Source: Lycocorax pyrrhopterus obiensis (taxonomy: Eukaryota > Chordata > Aves > Passeriformes > Paradisaeidae). From it: a stretch of DNA of 64,000 nucleotides. The stretch spans positions 61,329,475 to 61,393,474 of the forward strand of contig JACSVZ010000007.1 of NCBI GenBank assembly GCA_014706295.1, in the 5' to 3' direction. The stretch's first letter is position 1. Each line of letters opens with the position of its first letter. The notes beneath the pieces were generated by a model. The model saw only the letters and a program-made list of their open reading frames with translations. It searched no databases and was not told where the DNA came from. Positions 13,374 through 26,331 of the stretch are shown one piece after another. A program made the position numbers and the translations under genes.

Positions 13374-15104
13374 ATCTTCTCACAGAAGCTACCCTGCTAC
13401 CAAAACCCTGCCAAGCAAACCCAACACAGCCCAGGAAAACGGATTATCCAGCCAGTGAGGATTCTGTAGTAGTTCAGTAGGGCTGTGGGCTGGACCCCCA
13501 GCCATCACACACCGAGATCATTGACTGCTCAGGGCAGTGGGAGAAGACACCAACTATTTCCTCTTTAAAAAGAGAAACCAACTGAACATCAATGCTGACA
13601 TCCAGTTTGGCTTCAGGAGGGATTTAAAGAACTTGGGTTTCTTCATTCCCTAATCCCACACCATGCTTCCCCACTACCAACCAGGATCGATTCCTAACAA
13701 TGCAAAAGCATCTGCCCACATTTTTGCAATTTTTTCAGACCCGGCAGAGAGTACCCTCCCCTTTCTGTAGGGTTAATCTAAAGAACAGTTGCCAAAATGC
13801 TGAGAACACAGTGGAACAATAGCTCCTCTGATGAAATTCCTCCACTCCATAGAGAAACCAGTATCCTCCAGCTGCTGTGGCTTGTCCAGAGAGATCTCCG
13901 AGTGTTTACCCGCTCCCATAAATAAAAGGAAAAAAAGAAAAGAAAAGACAAACTCAAAGATTCGAGTGCAGCTTGCAAAAAATGACTGCAGAGCCCTACC
14001 ATCCAACCACGACACAAGTTTTATTAATGCAACATTTGCCTTGTGTGAAAGATAAACCCGGGACATCAGTGGAGGGAGGGCAACACCAGCCACCTGTCCT
14101 GGGGCTAGGGGCTCGCTACACTTATCAGCACAGAGACCACTTCCAGCAGCTCCATCCCTTCAAATCCTCATTCTCAGTGGAATCTCTGATCAGTCATTTA
14201 TAAAAGCCGGGAAGCCAGGCTGGACAGCTGAATTACAGCAGCTATTATCCACGTATGCCTGAATACCAGCAGACACCTTTATTTATAAAGGCTCTCCGGC
14301 TGACCGAGATTTGACATCGGCTACAAAAAGCACTCAGCATCCAACTGGCTGCTCCAGAAGAATGTGAGGAGAGGTTGGCGAGCACGGGCTGAGCAGACAC
14401 CTTTACACAGCTTCCCTGCTGCTGCCATGACTCCTAACCCAGCAGGTTTAAGTAATTGATTTCCTGAGCAGACACACAAAAGTTGCACACCTTTGCCTCT
14501 TCTGCTATGGATACAAATGCATTCATCCCTAATTCTAAAATATTTTATCAGGCCTATCCTCTCTCTTTTTAGGGTCTCTGCACTTTCCAAGCTGCTGCTT
14601 GTTGCTTGTTCACCTTTAGACTCATCCCCACCTGTGAGCTCATTTTCCATGAAAATTGGGAACCCACGGCACACAGGTAATGCAAGTGCAAGGGCACAGG
14701 GAGGGAGAAGGTGATAAAAAACCCCAGTTGCTCACAGCAGATTTTCTTTAGTTCTGACGGTCTCAGTGACAGCCTCTGATAACAGACAGTGGCCAAAGTG
14801 TGAATTCTGCTTTAAATTGACAGAATTCCCAGGAGCAGCACATGCAAACACAGCCCACGGGGCTCAGCTGGGCCAAGGAAGGCTCTAAGTACCTGTATGC
14901 TCCCATCACACTCCTGATCTACTGTAATAACCTGAAACAGGAGCTGGCACCTCTGCCAGGACACAGAGGTTGGATCCAGTTCCCCACAGAGCTCCAAGGG
15001 CTGCCCTGAGCCTGCCAGCACAGTCACTGTAAAGAAGGGATTTCCTCGCCTCGTTCCTCATTTCTTAAGCAAGGACCATGGAAAGCATCCTCCTTTGACC
15101 TCCA

Positions 15105-15492
15105 AAAGCATCCCTGTTCAGCCTGGAGAACAGAAGGCTCCAGGGAAACCTCAGAGACCCTTCCAGTGCCTACAGGAGTTATGAGAGAGCTGGAGAGGGA
15201 CTTTGGACAAGGAATGGAGGGACAGGACAAGAGGGAATAGCTTCCCACTGCCAGAGGTCAGGGATGGATGGGATATTGGGAAGAAATTCTTCCCTGTGAG
15301 GGCGGTGAGGCCCTGGCACAGGTTGCCCAGAGAAGCTGTGGCTGCCCCTGGATCCCTGGAAGTGTCCAAGGCCAGGTTGGATGGGGCTTGGAGCAACCTG
15401 GGATAGTGGAAGGTGTCCCTGCCCATGGCAGGGGGTGGAACAAGGTGAGCTTTAAGGTCCTTCCAGCCCAAACCATTCTGGAAGTCTGTGAT
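15105..15492 (+). mobile_element. CR1 LINE 3' end
   Basis: Well-preserved plus-oriented copy from GTTCAGCCTGGAGAACAGAA to TCCAGCCCAAACCATTCTGG. Confidence 0.92.
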
Positions 15493-18400
15493 CCTTCCTG
15501 CTCCCAGCACCCTTGCATCCATCCCTCCCTCCCACTGCAGCCAAACCCCCAGCACCAGACTGAGCTTCAGACTCAGCACAACTCTCCAGCTAAAATTCCC
15601 TTCAGACGATGAAAATTAGAGGGCTGACAGCAGCAGGAGAGCCAAGTGACCTCGGGCATCCTTCACAGCACAACCTGGAGCTCTGGGGAAGTTTCCCAGG
15701 TCCCCCGAGGGGCTGCTGGATGGGATTCCCACAGTGCCACCCTTGAGCCCCCAGCAGCAGTGTCAGGAAGGAGCTGTGTGCTGTCCCTGTGCTGCAGAGT
15801 AAGTTGTTATGGTTACTGAAGGGTTTGTTGGGCTTTTTTTCCTCCTCTTCTAAGAAGAATTCTTATCAGTTTAACATAATACCACCAGTCAATAACAATT
15901 CTTATCTTAAAAGGTCACTCAGGTAGTTATAACTCAACATTTCATCTATGTTTGCATTATCTGGAGGGAAACAGCCAGGGGATTTGTTTTTTTTCTTTAA
16001 TAATCCACTTCTTTGGAACTATAAGATTTAAACAAAAAAAACAACTACCCAGAACCAAGCTGACCCCGTAGCAATTTGAGCACACTGGGGAACAGACAGA
16101 AAAAAAGATAGAAAAATCACATCGATGTTTGCTGCAGGAGAAACAAGAGGAATATCCCAACAGGAAAACTGAAAAGCAGGAAAATGCATGGACACAGACT
16201 GCAGCTGCTGCAGAAACACCATGTTCTGCTTGTAAATGTCAGATCAGCCAAGTTTTGCCACAACAAAAGTTGTGGGTTTTTCCCTCTGCATTTCTCTTCC
16301 CAGTTTCTTCCTTCTTCAATTCCCATTGCTGATGGGGGACAGAGAAAAGGGGACAACAGGAAAAAACCCAATGACAAGAAGAACTGATGTATGATGTTCA
16401 GGGTTAAAAACACAGAAAAAAAACCCAAAAAAATGCAGCGGCATGGAAAGTGGGTTTTAAGATGCTTCCAGCTAAACCTGGTTAAACCCTGCTTTATCCA
16501 CCCACTCAATTTCTTCTTTTAACAACTATTAAAACTCTAAACACAACACATGCCCATTCCCCACCAGGCAACAGCATAGCCAAGGAGCAGGAGAACTAAC
16601 TGGTTAAAAGACAGGCAGGTTTGTGGCTTGTCTGAAACAAGTTTTATCCAAAAAAAAAAAAAAAGGCAATCTGGAATTAATTATTTGTGAGGATCAGTAA
16701 CAGAAGAGCTTTCTGAAGCACTCTGTGCTTCTAAAGCAGGGCAGCCTTGCTTGAGAGCAAAGAGTGGAGCAGAGCTGCTGAATCCTGCAGACAACAGTCA
16801 CAATATTAACATTATTTTAAGTAAAATAACATCTCCAGGCATGATAGCTCAACAAGCTGGGCCACGTCCAGCTCCTGCAAGTAACAGGGAAGGCTTGCAG
16901 GGGTTGTGGCAGGAGCTGGCTCAGCCCTTGGCCGCAACAGGGCCGTCAGTATCATCCACCCACGTTTTCCATCACGGACAGTCCCTTGCCCACAGCACAA
17001 AATGACCCTGAGTTTGTGGTAGCCCCTTTCTCTGCCCCCTGGATTATTCTGACAGAATACAAGAAGGTTTTTGCACTACAGCTCAAGCACTGCAAACGCC
17101 CTGAGAAGTCTGCCAAGGGCAGCAGCCAGGATTAATGGGAGAGAAATACATGGTTTACACCCTGGGTTCAACTCAGAGAGCAGAAATCTACAGGCATCAT
17201 CAGCAAGCTGCAGACAGGAGTGCTGAGCCCAGGAAGCCTCAGCTGAGGTGCTGCAGCACACACCTGCACAGAGTCCATCAGAGAAACCAGGCTAAAATTC
17301 AGACACCTTCACCAAAACCCTTGACACAGCCATGCCACGGAGTCACTGCATGTAAATACATCAATAAAACCCCACACTGTGAACGGGGCATCTGACAGGT
17401 GACCCTGTGCTGGTAAATCCTTCACTTACAGCTCCTCCTTTTCAGCCAGATGTTTGTCTCCTGCATGGAGAGGCCAGGAGAAGCCCATGCACCTGCCTCA
17501 CATGGCCAACTCCTGCCAGCTACAGAACAACCTGGGTTTCTGCCCCTGGAGCTGGCCCACTAGCCCTGACCAGGCTCATTTTCTGCTCAGTACCCAGAAC
17601 CAGAGCAAACCAAGTTGCAGGGCTGTCACACGATGGATGAGACCATCCCATGGTCCGCTCCACGAGAGAAAATCCATCTTGCAATCCCCATCTGTGTCAG
17701 AAACACAACCCCCTCTGCCCACAAACCCCCTTCCAAACAACAGCCGGCAACACCTTCTCCAACAGAGAATCCCAACCCTGTTTTGATGAGATCCTGCCCT
17801 TCCACTTGAAGCATCTGCTGCGGAAGAGGAAGTTGGGAACGGATCTGCTCACTCCAACCTCAGCTTTATTTGTAATTACTGGGCCGAGATGGAAAGCCAC
17901 TGGCTTGGCTGTTTGCCATTGCCAAACTTGCACTCAGCCATGACCTCTGCAAATCTCTGGGCCTCTTCTTAGGACCAGAGCACTGCAAAGATAAACACAC
18001 CATTTTTTTAAGGGAAAAGGGATGTACACGCAAGCCTGGGGATCCCTTGCATCAGACCTGAAGCCTCTTTTAGATCCCTCAGCAGCTCTTGCGTAACCAA
18101 GAGTTGGTAAAACAGTAATGGTCTTGTTTATTCTGCGAAAATAAAAAATACAAAGGGCACATGCACACCCAAAGGTAGATTTGCACAAACACACAATTCA
18201 TGTGAGGGCTCATCCCACCACCCTTGGGGCGTTTCTGCAGACAAAAACGGCTTCCAACACAACGACCTGTGCCTTGTGTGGGCTCCTGCACTCAGCTGGA
18301 ACGTGCAAGAAGTGGGGAGGAGGCTGGGATGATCAGGTGGAACCCCCAAAACACGGCACTGCAGTACAGCAGCTTCTCCTCTCTCTGGTGAATCCATCCC

Positions 18401-20103
18401 CGGGGCTGGGGTGCAGTGGCAGTGCAAGGGGTGCCCTTTCTCCCAGCAGTTATCTGTGGTAACACTAGACACGAGCTCGACGCTGGAGTGCTAAAGCACT
18501 GACGGATGCATCCTAAAATAAAGGCGGCGTTCACGCTAATTACTATTTCAGTTACGCTGATTGCAAACGTAACTCCCAGCTTGGTAAAAAGTGGCTTTCA
18601 TGGGCCACAAACAAAATAAAGGTGGTGTTTTTGATGGAACATGAGAAGAAGAAAGGGCAAAGCTTGAGAAATTGTAGGGAGGTGGGAATTTGCACCGTGA
18701 TCCACAACCTTCATCAACTGCTTCAGGGGAACTCTGCAGGAAAATTTGGCTGACCAGAACATCAACTACTTTAAAAGGAACTGGGCCAACTGCAAATATA
18801 AAATATAAATGGTGAAACGGGCACGCAGCTTTGCTCAGATTTTGAGGTCTAACGCGCCAAAAGACGCAACTGTGCGGAGGATCACCCACCAGCCATGGCC
18901 CAAGCTACGAGCAGAGCACTTTCCCCACTCATCCATTTAATTTCGCTTGCAGATAAGTGTATTCACAAACTAGATTATTTTAACTGATGGCTCTACAGCT
19001 GGTTCCTATTCAGCTCTCGATCTAAAGCTGTCCTCGACCTCTCCCATCAATCCATACCCTGACAGTGATGCTCTGTGTGCTTCCTCTCCTTTACCAACAT
19101 CGTCCCCGCACCCACTCTGGTGGGACAGAACTTCAGCTCTGCTGCTTTTCCAAGCACAGACGTGAGATACCTACACAGAAGGAATCAAGGAACAAGCTGG
19201 TCCAGGCAGAGAATTCCAGCTGAGGTCTGTGGTGATACATGAAATGGTTCTCTGCATCTTTCACGTGCACTTCAACAGTGGGATTTTTCCCAACTGAAGT
19301 CAGTGGGGAAATGACCCCTGGCACCAGGTTCCTCACTGAGCCATGAACTACCTGAGAAAATGGTTAAAAGGACACTGTAAAGTATGGAAAGGTCTCTGGG
19401 AGAAAGCAGCCCACCCATGGGCAATCCTCTTCCACCACACCATGCTCCAGGCAGCAAACCATGCTGATACCATTAGTTAACTTTTTCCTCCCCATTTTAA
19501 GCATTACTACCTAAAAATTACTACCCTGGCAAGCTCTGCCACCCCCCATCCAAAAGACCTGACCTCATTAGCTCTGTCCATGGAAGAGAGTTTGTCATTC
19601 ATGCTGCCAAAATTTTGGGAGCAAGAACAGGGAGTATCTCCTTACTCCTCTAACTGCAAGGGACACGTGCCAGGAAGGACAAGGGAAGGAGTTTTTAAGC
19701 AAATAGGAGAAAATACAGAAGAGCAAAGTGCAAGCCCAGAAGAGTCTCCTCTAGGTCCCATCACAGGGGTGAGGGGGACAGCAGAGGGGAGCCTTTGTAA
19801 TGCCACACCACAGACCTTCCTCCAGCCTGCAGTGCTTCCCACAGCCACTCTGGAAAGCATCCCTAAAAATAAAAATAGCTTTGAATCACAAGAGAACACT
19901 GGGTGTGTAGCCTGGCTTAAAGCCCCTGGCTAACACCACTCTGTACTTCTGTACCCCTCCCCTTGGTATTTTCCAAAAATCCCAGCACTGACAGCTTTTA
20001 GCCCTCAAGTTTGCAAACAAAGCCTGGGAAAGATGTGTGGCAGCAGGTCAAGCACCAGCAGGCAGGTTAAAAGCAAGTGTCCAACAGCTCAGCAGATCTG
20101 AGG

Positions 20104-20273
20104 TTTGCCCAGGTCACCCAGAGAAGCTGGGGCTGTCCCACCCCTGGAAGTGTTCAAGGCCAGGCTGGATGGAACTCTGAGCAGCCTGGTCTGGTGGAAG
20201 GTGTCCCTGTCTGAGTGGTCTGAATGAGATGATCTTTCAGAGCCCTTCCAACCCTTCTGTGATTCTATGATCT
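20104..20273 (+). mobile_element. CR1 LINE 3' end
   Basis: Plus-oriented; ends with TGTGATTCTATGATC, close to the CR1 terminal octamer repeats. Confidence 0.88.
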
Positions 20274-20773
20274 CTCCATTTAGGAGTCCCAGCTCCTAAT
20301 TTTTAATGGGTAGAGCTGCCAGGGCTGTGCACATCCCTCTCCAGGCAGGGAGAAGTGTGTGGAATGACCACACAACGCCAATGTCCAGCCCTGCACTTGG
20401 AACTCCCTATCACTTCCACTGAGCACAGGCTAAGCTCCTCACCCCATCCTCCTCCTGGGATGCTTCCTGGGCTCCTCCAGTCCCACTGTGTGACAGCCCA
20501 GCAATGCCCTCACACAGCCCAAGAACATTTAAACCAGAGCTCAGCATTGCAATGCAACTGTAAGCCATGAAAAACTTTTAAAAAATGGGAAACACCTTCA
20601 AACCGGGCACTGGGATGATTTTCCATCAGTGGGGGTCACTGGGGATGAACTACAAAATTTGCACAGTGCAGGGGTAGCAGCTTCCTGACGGGCTAGGAGA
20701 CTGTCTGTGGCTGGGGTGGCAGCAATAGATGCAGGGCTGGAGCCACAGGGAGCTAAGGACATAAGCAGCAAGG

Positions 20774-20937
20774 TCTGCAGGAATATGTAATACCTTTTAA
20801 TAGACCAGCTGGTACAGTTGGGAAAAAAACCCCCACAACCACACAAGCCCTCCTTTGAGCTGGTGCACCTTCGTGCCTGGCCATTTTTTCCAGCTGCATC
20901 ACTTGGTCTATTAAAAGACATTACAGCTCCCTGCAAC
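20774..20937. repeat. Fold-back repeat with ~55-bp imperfect inverted arms
   Basis: Arms at about 20774-20828 and 20883-20937 are inverted copies with a 14-base perfect core, CTTTTAATAGACCA (20794-20807) and its complement (20904-20917). The central spacer is about 54 bases. It may be a non-autonomous DNA transposon or two inverted copies of an old repeat. Confidence 0.75.
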
Positions 20938-23900
20938 CCTTGTCTCTTCCTTTGGCCAGTCCTTCTCAGAATGAGGAATCTAGGCCATCCTGATGCTCCC
21001 CTTGTGATACCTGACAGCCGGCTGAAATGAAATAAAGGTTTTGGCCCTAACATGTTAATGTCCTGTGCACAGGCCAGAGAAAGCCTGTTGTCCTTTAAGG
21101 CCAAGAGCTTAAAGCTGTCACTGCTTCCATCAGTGTACGTGGGTGTTTGGACACATGGAAGACCTAGAGGAGTCTTTGGGCAATTCTGTCAACCTTGCAG
21201 GAGTGAGGAAGCCATGGCTGGTGGGGTGGGATGGGATGTGGGACTGACTGCTTTGGAAATAAACCCCAGAGGGATACTCGAGGAAATGAAAGCAGAAGCA
21301 CATTCTGCACTCAGTGTCCAAAGCCTACGGACCACGTTTCATGGACACAGCCCACACATCTCCTCACTGGGTCTGTAGCTCACAGAGCAGCCATACCCAG
21401 CGCCCCTGGGTGCCTCAGGAGGAGCACAGGTCCCATTCCCACCACCAGGCACACCCCACTCCTGCCTGACCTTTACTGGTAGCTTAGAGGAGGTCACTGC
21501 GTCCTGACGGCTCCGAGCAGCTGGGACTGAAGCTGCCCAGCAAGGCCAGGCTGGAAGGAAGGAAGGAAGTTATAGCAGGCTTTTAAATAGTGCTATGCAA
21601 TACCTGAAACTTCTATTTCTGTGCACAGATAATATGGTTTCCATATTCTCCTCCTTCTCAGCAGACCAATCCATTCACGCTCAAATTGAATTAACAACAG
21701 CCCACACTCTTCACCAGTTTGAACCATTAAAGCTCAGTGAAGCCACTGCGTAGGACGACCCCAAGCTGTACACTTCACCTAATGAAGAATGTATAGATGT
21801 CCTTCCATGTTTGGTTCCCACTCCTATTTCCCCTTTATAACCAAGACATGGATTGCAGGTGGTCTCGTAGCCACCTGAGCAGCCCCCACATCTCCGTGTT
21901 CTCCCAAACACCGGAGCAGCTTCCTGCAAGACATCCCTGATCTGAGGCTGGCAACAAGGTTACATCCATCCCTCCAGCCTTAGGCAGGAATCCAGAGAAC
22001 CATGGAATCAGGAGGCTCCTCAGGGCTTTCTGAGGGTCATACACAGCTGTACACAGCAGAACCACGTTGGGCTTGCAGTACTAACGAGGAGGGCTTGGCT
22101 GTCACGATGAAAATACCCTCACACTTGGAAAAAAACCAAGACGGAACTCCTTCAAACGAAATATACTTGTTTCTCTGTGGCAATTAAATAGTTAAAAAGA
22201 GTTATTTTTCTTCCTTGAGTTTTCCCACCACATCTGCCATTCATCAGACCTCTCATCTGGAGTCTACCAGGCAAGAAACAACCTGGACACCTTTACTGAA
22301 ATGGGTTTTCCTCCATGCCTGGTCCACACACCGGAAGGCTCTGAGCCCAGCACCACCAGTCAGAGAGGATCTCAAAGCTCTGGTCTCCCTTTTGGGACCC
22401 CTCCTGATGCCTGTTGTTGGTGATATTTCCAAGGATGGTGCTCATCCACCACGGACCACAGCAGGGCTGCCACCTCCTCCTAAGGACCATCACCCAAGGG
22501 TAACATTCCAGTTTTCCAACCCCGCCACAGGGCTGGGACACGCAACAGGTCCTGCACGCATGAAACAACTCAATTCTCACGAGGACCCAGTGTAATTCCA
22601 ACACCTGCTCCAGTACATTAGCCCAGCACATTACCCTTCCCAGACAGTGGATTTCACAGGAAGGGAACATCCCCTGCCTTACAGCCAGCCCCCACCAGGG
22701 GTACCAGTGGGGCACCTACAAGCAGGGAGACAGCATTTCCGAGTCAGCAAACACCTGGAGAACGTACCAGGAGCCACCTCAGGCCCCAGCCCGGGAGGGA
22801 ATCGAGCCCAAATTAGTTGTGCAAACACCAGGATTCAAAGAGTAATGAGTAAGGCAAGGTTCGATGACGACGCTGCTGTTCAGGACTTGGTGTGATTCCA
22901 TTGCCAGGCAAGTGACAAGTGCCAGACTGCCAAGCAGGCGTGGAACAGGAGTGATTTAAGGAATTCAGGTGGTTTTAGGGAGGCAGCACTAACACAGGAG
23001 ACTAAAAGCTATTTCCTAACTGAGCCTGGTTACAAATCTCAGCTAACCTTCCCTCCACTGCAACGGGACTGCCTGGAAAAGTGCGTGTCCTGCTCTGCAG
23101 GATGCATGGATATGTCTATCCCATGGGAAAGCCATACAGAGGGGTGTTTGGTGAGAAAGAGGAACTCAACAGCTCCAGGTTTTGGCATCAGTTACAAATG
23201 CCCTGGAGGAAGAGATCATTTTTGGAAGGCAAGCCAGTGAGAGCTCAGGCAGCTCCACCAACGCAGCAAGGGCCAGGCAGGAGGCTGGATGCCAAGCTCC
23301 ACACGCAGGAGAAATCCTCGCGCCAAGCAAGGTCAACGGGATTACAGGGGCAAGCAGGGATTGCTCGCACGAGTGGAGATGGGAAGGGCCCAAGCCCTGC
23401 TCTGCACCCTGGCTTACACCGAGCAAACGCCACCACACAGGCGGCCCTACGTGACTCTGTGTCCAGGACCACTTCAGAGCCCTGTTTTCCTTCACAATCC
23501 GCCTTTCCTGATGGCAGGAGTCCAATCACCCCCCTCCAATTCCCTGGCCAGCTGAGGGGACATGGCTACCGCCAAGCCCACAGCTGGAATGAAAAGCTGC
23601 GATGCCAATAAAAAAAATAAAATTAAAAAGATATTGCTCACACCAACTCGCAGAGGGAACCAACCGCAGCAAACCGATGCTGAGGCAGGCACAGGAAGCT
23701 GCAGATTTATCCTGGAGCAGCCGAGTTTGGAGAATGTGTTCCCTCCCGGCCCCCCCCCGGGGCCTCCCCACCCAAAGGGATGGATGAGGTTCATCCCTTC
23801 AGCTGTTTATAAAAGCAGCAGTATTGCGCCCAGACGCACTCGGCAGCATTCCTCCCTCTCATTCCTGCGAGCTATATAAGGGAACGGCCAATTCCAGCCT

Positions 23901-25249
23901 CGCTCCCCTGTAGCCAGCCCCGATCCCTTTGCGCCGGAGCAGCTCCAGGCTTGGTTTCCTGCAGAAGGACTTAAATCCGTCCTCGGTAGAGCACGGCGCT
24001 GCGCTGGACCTTGTCATCAAATGGCAGCACAGGCAGCTGCCAAATCCTGCCGGCTCGGTGCTCTAATAGGGAACAGCTGGAGAAGGACCCTGCATTCCTC
24101 CCGCCCCGTCCACACCGGGGGCTCTGTTCGGGATCCGGCCGCAAGATTTCCACCCATCACGGAACGCAGCCGGCCGCTCCCCGGCACTGCCCTGCCATGC
24201 ACAGCCCAAAACCCAAGAGCTTCCAGTCCCCTGGGATTTTAAATCAAAGGAGTGCTTAGGAATGGGGGGGTTGCTTTGCTTTTTATGGGTCGCAGGATTT
24301 TTTTAGTTTGGGATATTTTTTTGGGAGGCGTTGGAGAAACAGAACTACGCAACTAAATGACGTTTTGCCTTCCCTACTGACCCTCTGTATTTCAAAAACT
24401 CTACTTTAAGCAACTTGCATCCCTGTGTACATCCACACTTAGGAACACACACATCTGTAACACACCCCCCATAAATAAACACGGCAACACACGGTGCAAT
24501 TCGCACGGTGCTTGTGCCGTTCCCATCCTGCTCCGACTCCCATTTACTTTCGAGGAGTTGAGCAACTTGTAATGGCAAATAAATAAAAGAAAAATACACT
24601 TTTGGTAGCCACGCACATTTTCTGTCCTGCACCCTGCACGCTCAGTAACATGAAACAGTCCACTCATATTTTCTTAGAGCTCTGCTGAAACACAAGGGGG
24701 TATTCAGAGCCGCAGGAAAAAAAATGCGTCCAAACAGGATCTGAATGATGAAATAGGAATTGCCACATTTAACAGAAAAAAAAAAAATAGGATAACCCAG
24801 TTGCCCAGACCTTTATACAATAACAGTTCGTCTGAGGTAGCGATGGGCTGCTTCTGCATGTTGCAGGGAGCAAAGCAAGCCACGTTGCCCAAAAGAAGCC
24901 TAGAAAATCCAGACTCTACGTGACCTGACTTACTTATTTCACAGGAAACTGCATGGAAGGAGGAAGGGGGGGCACGGGGGGGAGAGGAAAAAAAAAAAAA
25001 ACCCACCAATCATTCATGCTACCGTAGTTACACCACGCCATGGAGCGGAGTAGTTTGCTGCGAAAAACCAAACTGAAATAAGCCAAACCCCGTTCGGAAA
25101 ATAAAACGTGAGCAGAGAAGCCGTTCCCGCAGTCGAGCTGAGGGAGCCCCCGGCTCCCAAACCGCACCCGTTTCTTGGGTGTATTTTTGAAAATTTCGAC
25201 GGCATTAGAGCATCGCCCGAGAAGGGTCGCAGCAAACGCCACCACTCAC

Positions 25250-25445
25250 CGGGGTTGTTGGCCTCCCCTTCGAGGATGTGGAGCTCGGTGCAGTCTGCCA
25301 GGGAATGCTCGAGGCAGAGCTGGAGGAAGCGAGCCTGGGTCCGGCTGACGCGTTTGAGCAGGGAGAGCAGCGCAACAGTCTGCTCGCACTCGTTCCAGCC
25401 CTTGAACCACCCGGCCAACACGCCAACCTGGTCTCGGAACATCAT
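25250..25445 (-). CDS. SAMD4A: SAMD4A (Smaug1), first coding exon, partial gene
   Basis: SAMD4A is a cytoplasmic RNA-binding protein that recognises stem-loops (Smaug recognition elements) through a SAM domain and represses translation or recruits deadenylation. Only the first 65 codons plus one base are in the window. They begin [20 protein letters not shown] and end at EANNP, matching the very conserved N-terminus of vertebrate Smaug1 (part of Smaug similarity region 1); the SAM domain lies outside. The exon ends at 25250 followed by a strong GTGAGT donor (25249-25244), giving a split glycine codon as expected for the family. Two ATGs in tandem start the protein; I chose the outer one at 25445 as in known orthologues. 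The next exon is not found down to position 1, so the following intron exceeds 25 kb. Confidence 0.95.
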
Positions 25446-25465
25446 GGTGAGCCGGAGGGACAGCT
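25250..25465 (-). other. SAMD4A: SAMD4A exon 2 (acceptor, short 5' UTR and start codon)
   Basis: On the minus strand a pyrimidine-rich stretch ending CGCAG at 25466 forms a splice acceptor 20 bases upstream of the start codon. The start codon is therefore in the second exon, with the rest of the 5' UTR in a separate upstream exon. A shift of two bases (CAGAG) would be an equally valid acceptor. Confidence 0.75.
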
Positions 25466-26097
25466 CTGCGGGGAGAGAATAAATAACCGGGACAGCCTCC
25501 CTGCCCCGGCGCCGCTGCCGCCACCGTGCTCGGGTCAGGGGTATTAAAAATAAAAATAATAATAATAATAAAAATAATAATGATTTAAAAAAAAAAAAAC
25601 AACTCCTTTAGCGACGCGAAGGGCGGGTTTGGTTTCTGGACGCAGCTCTCGGCCTGGGCTGGGTTTTGCTCCCTCTCTTCTGGCTCCGGTGCAGCGCTGG
25701 ATTCCTGGAGGGAGGGAGCGAGGGAGGGAAGGAGGGAGGTGGTGGGGCCGAAAAAAAAAAAAAAAAGAAAAAAAGCCAAAAAAAGGAAAATCCCAGCGAG
25801 GGGGACGACCTCCTCCCGGCGGGGGCTTCACACCTGGAACAGAGAGAGGAGGGGGCGTCAGGGGGGCTGCAGGAGGACGAGGAGGAGGATGGAGAGGAAG
25901 GCTCGCACTCAGCCCGCTGCCTTCCTCCCACTCCTCATCCAACGCGCATTCCCACACCGTCACCGCGATCCCCCCACATCCAGCACCGCCATTTGGGGTG
26001 GGGGGGGGGGAAGCACCCAGCACATATCCCCCCCCCCCCCCCACCCCCCCAAAAGTTCTCCCCCGCGCACACACACACTGTATAAAAACACACTCAC

Positions 26098-26330
26098 CTG
26101 ACTCATACCGGCCCCGGCGATCGGGGGAGGAGGGGGCGGCGCGGCGTTTTAAGGTGGCCGTGCCATGTCCACGGGATGAAGGGGGGGGAAACGAGGGAAG
26201 GAGGCGGGAAAAGGGAAAAGGGAAAGGGGAGGGGGGGGGCACGCGCGCGCGCTCCGCGGCGCGAGACTGAGCCCGGCCGCGCGCCGGGCCCCCGCTCCCC
26301 CATGTCGCTCATTTGCATACGGGTGACGTC
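26098..26330 (-). other. SAMD4A: SAMD4A non-coding exon 1 (5' boundary unknown)
   Basis: A strong donor CAG|GTGAGTG is read on the minus strand with the exon ending at 26098. The sequence upstream of it is CpG-rich and strongly pyrimidine-rich on the transcribed strand (26177-26240). Splicing from here to the acceptor at 25466 removes a ~630-base intron full of A-runs, AAT repeats and G/C homopolymers. The transcription start is not determined; the 26330 boundary is set arbitrarily at the CRE. Confidence 0.55.
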
Positions 26331-26331
26331 A
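26311..26331. promoter_or_regulatory. SAMD4A: SAMD4A promoter elements: octamer and CRE
   Basis: A perfect octamer ATTTGCAT (26311-26318, bound by POU factors) is followed six bases later by a full palindromic CRE TGACGTCA (26324-26331, bound by CREB/ATF). They lie in the CpG-rich block just upstream of the predicted non-coding first exon. The motifs are seen directly; their use in SAMD4A transcription is inferred from position. Confidence 0.5.

Larger units (their letters stand above)
1..25249 (-). other. SAMD4A: SAMD4A first coding intron (partial), no exon found
   Basis: No open frame here resembles the next SAMD4A exon or any other known protein, and stop-free frames are short. The stretch is intron sequence with CR1 fragments (listed separately), short A-runs and a fold-back repeat near 20.8 kb. 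Long parts (about 1720-4460, 9050-13080, 15500-20100 and 20940-25240) show nothing further that I can name, apart from the items listed. Confidence 0.8.

Noticed and set aside
15151..15579. Frames encoding [23 protein letters not shown] peptides, repeated in several places
   Set aside because: They are reverse-strand readings of CR1 3' ends, which are non-coding; the same peptide recurs at 27.6, 38.9 and 42.2 kb for that reason.
25544..26242. 232-residue minus-strand frame across the SAMD4A promoter
   Set aside because: It is built from poly-Pro, poly-Gly, poly-Phe and poly-Tyr runs encoded by homopolymers and microsatellites, and crosses a clear splice donor.
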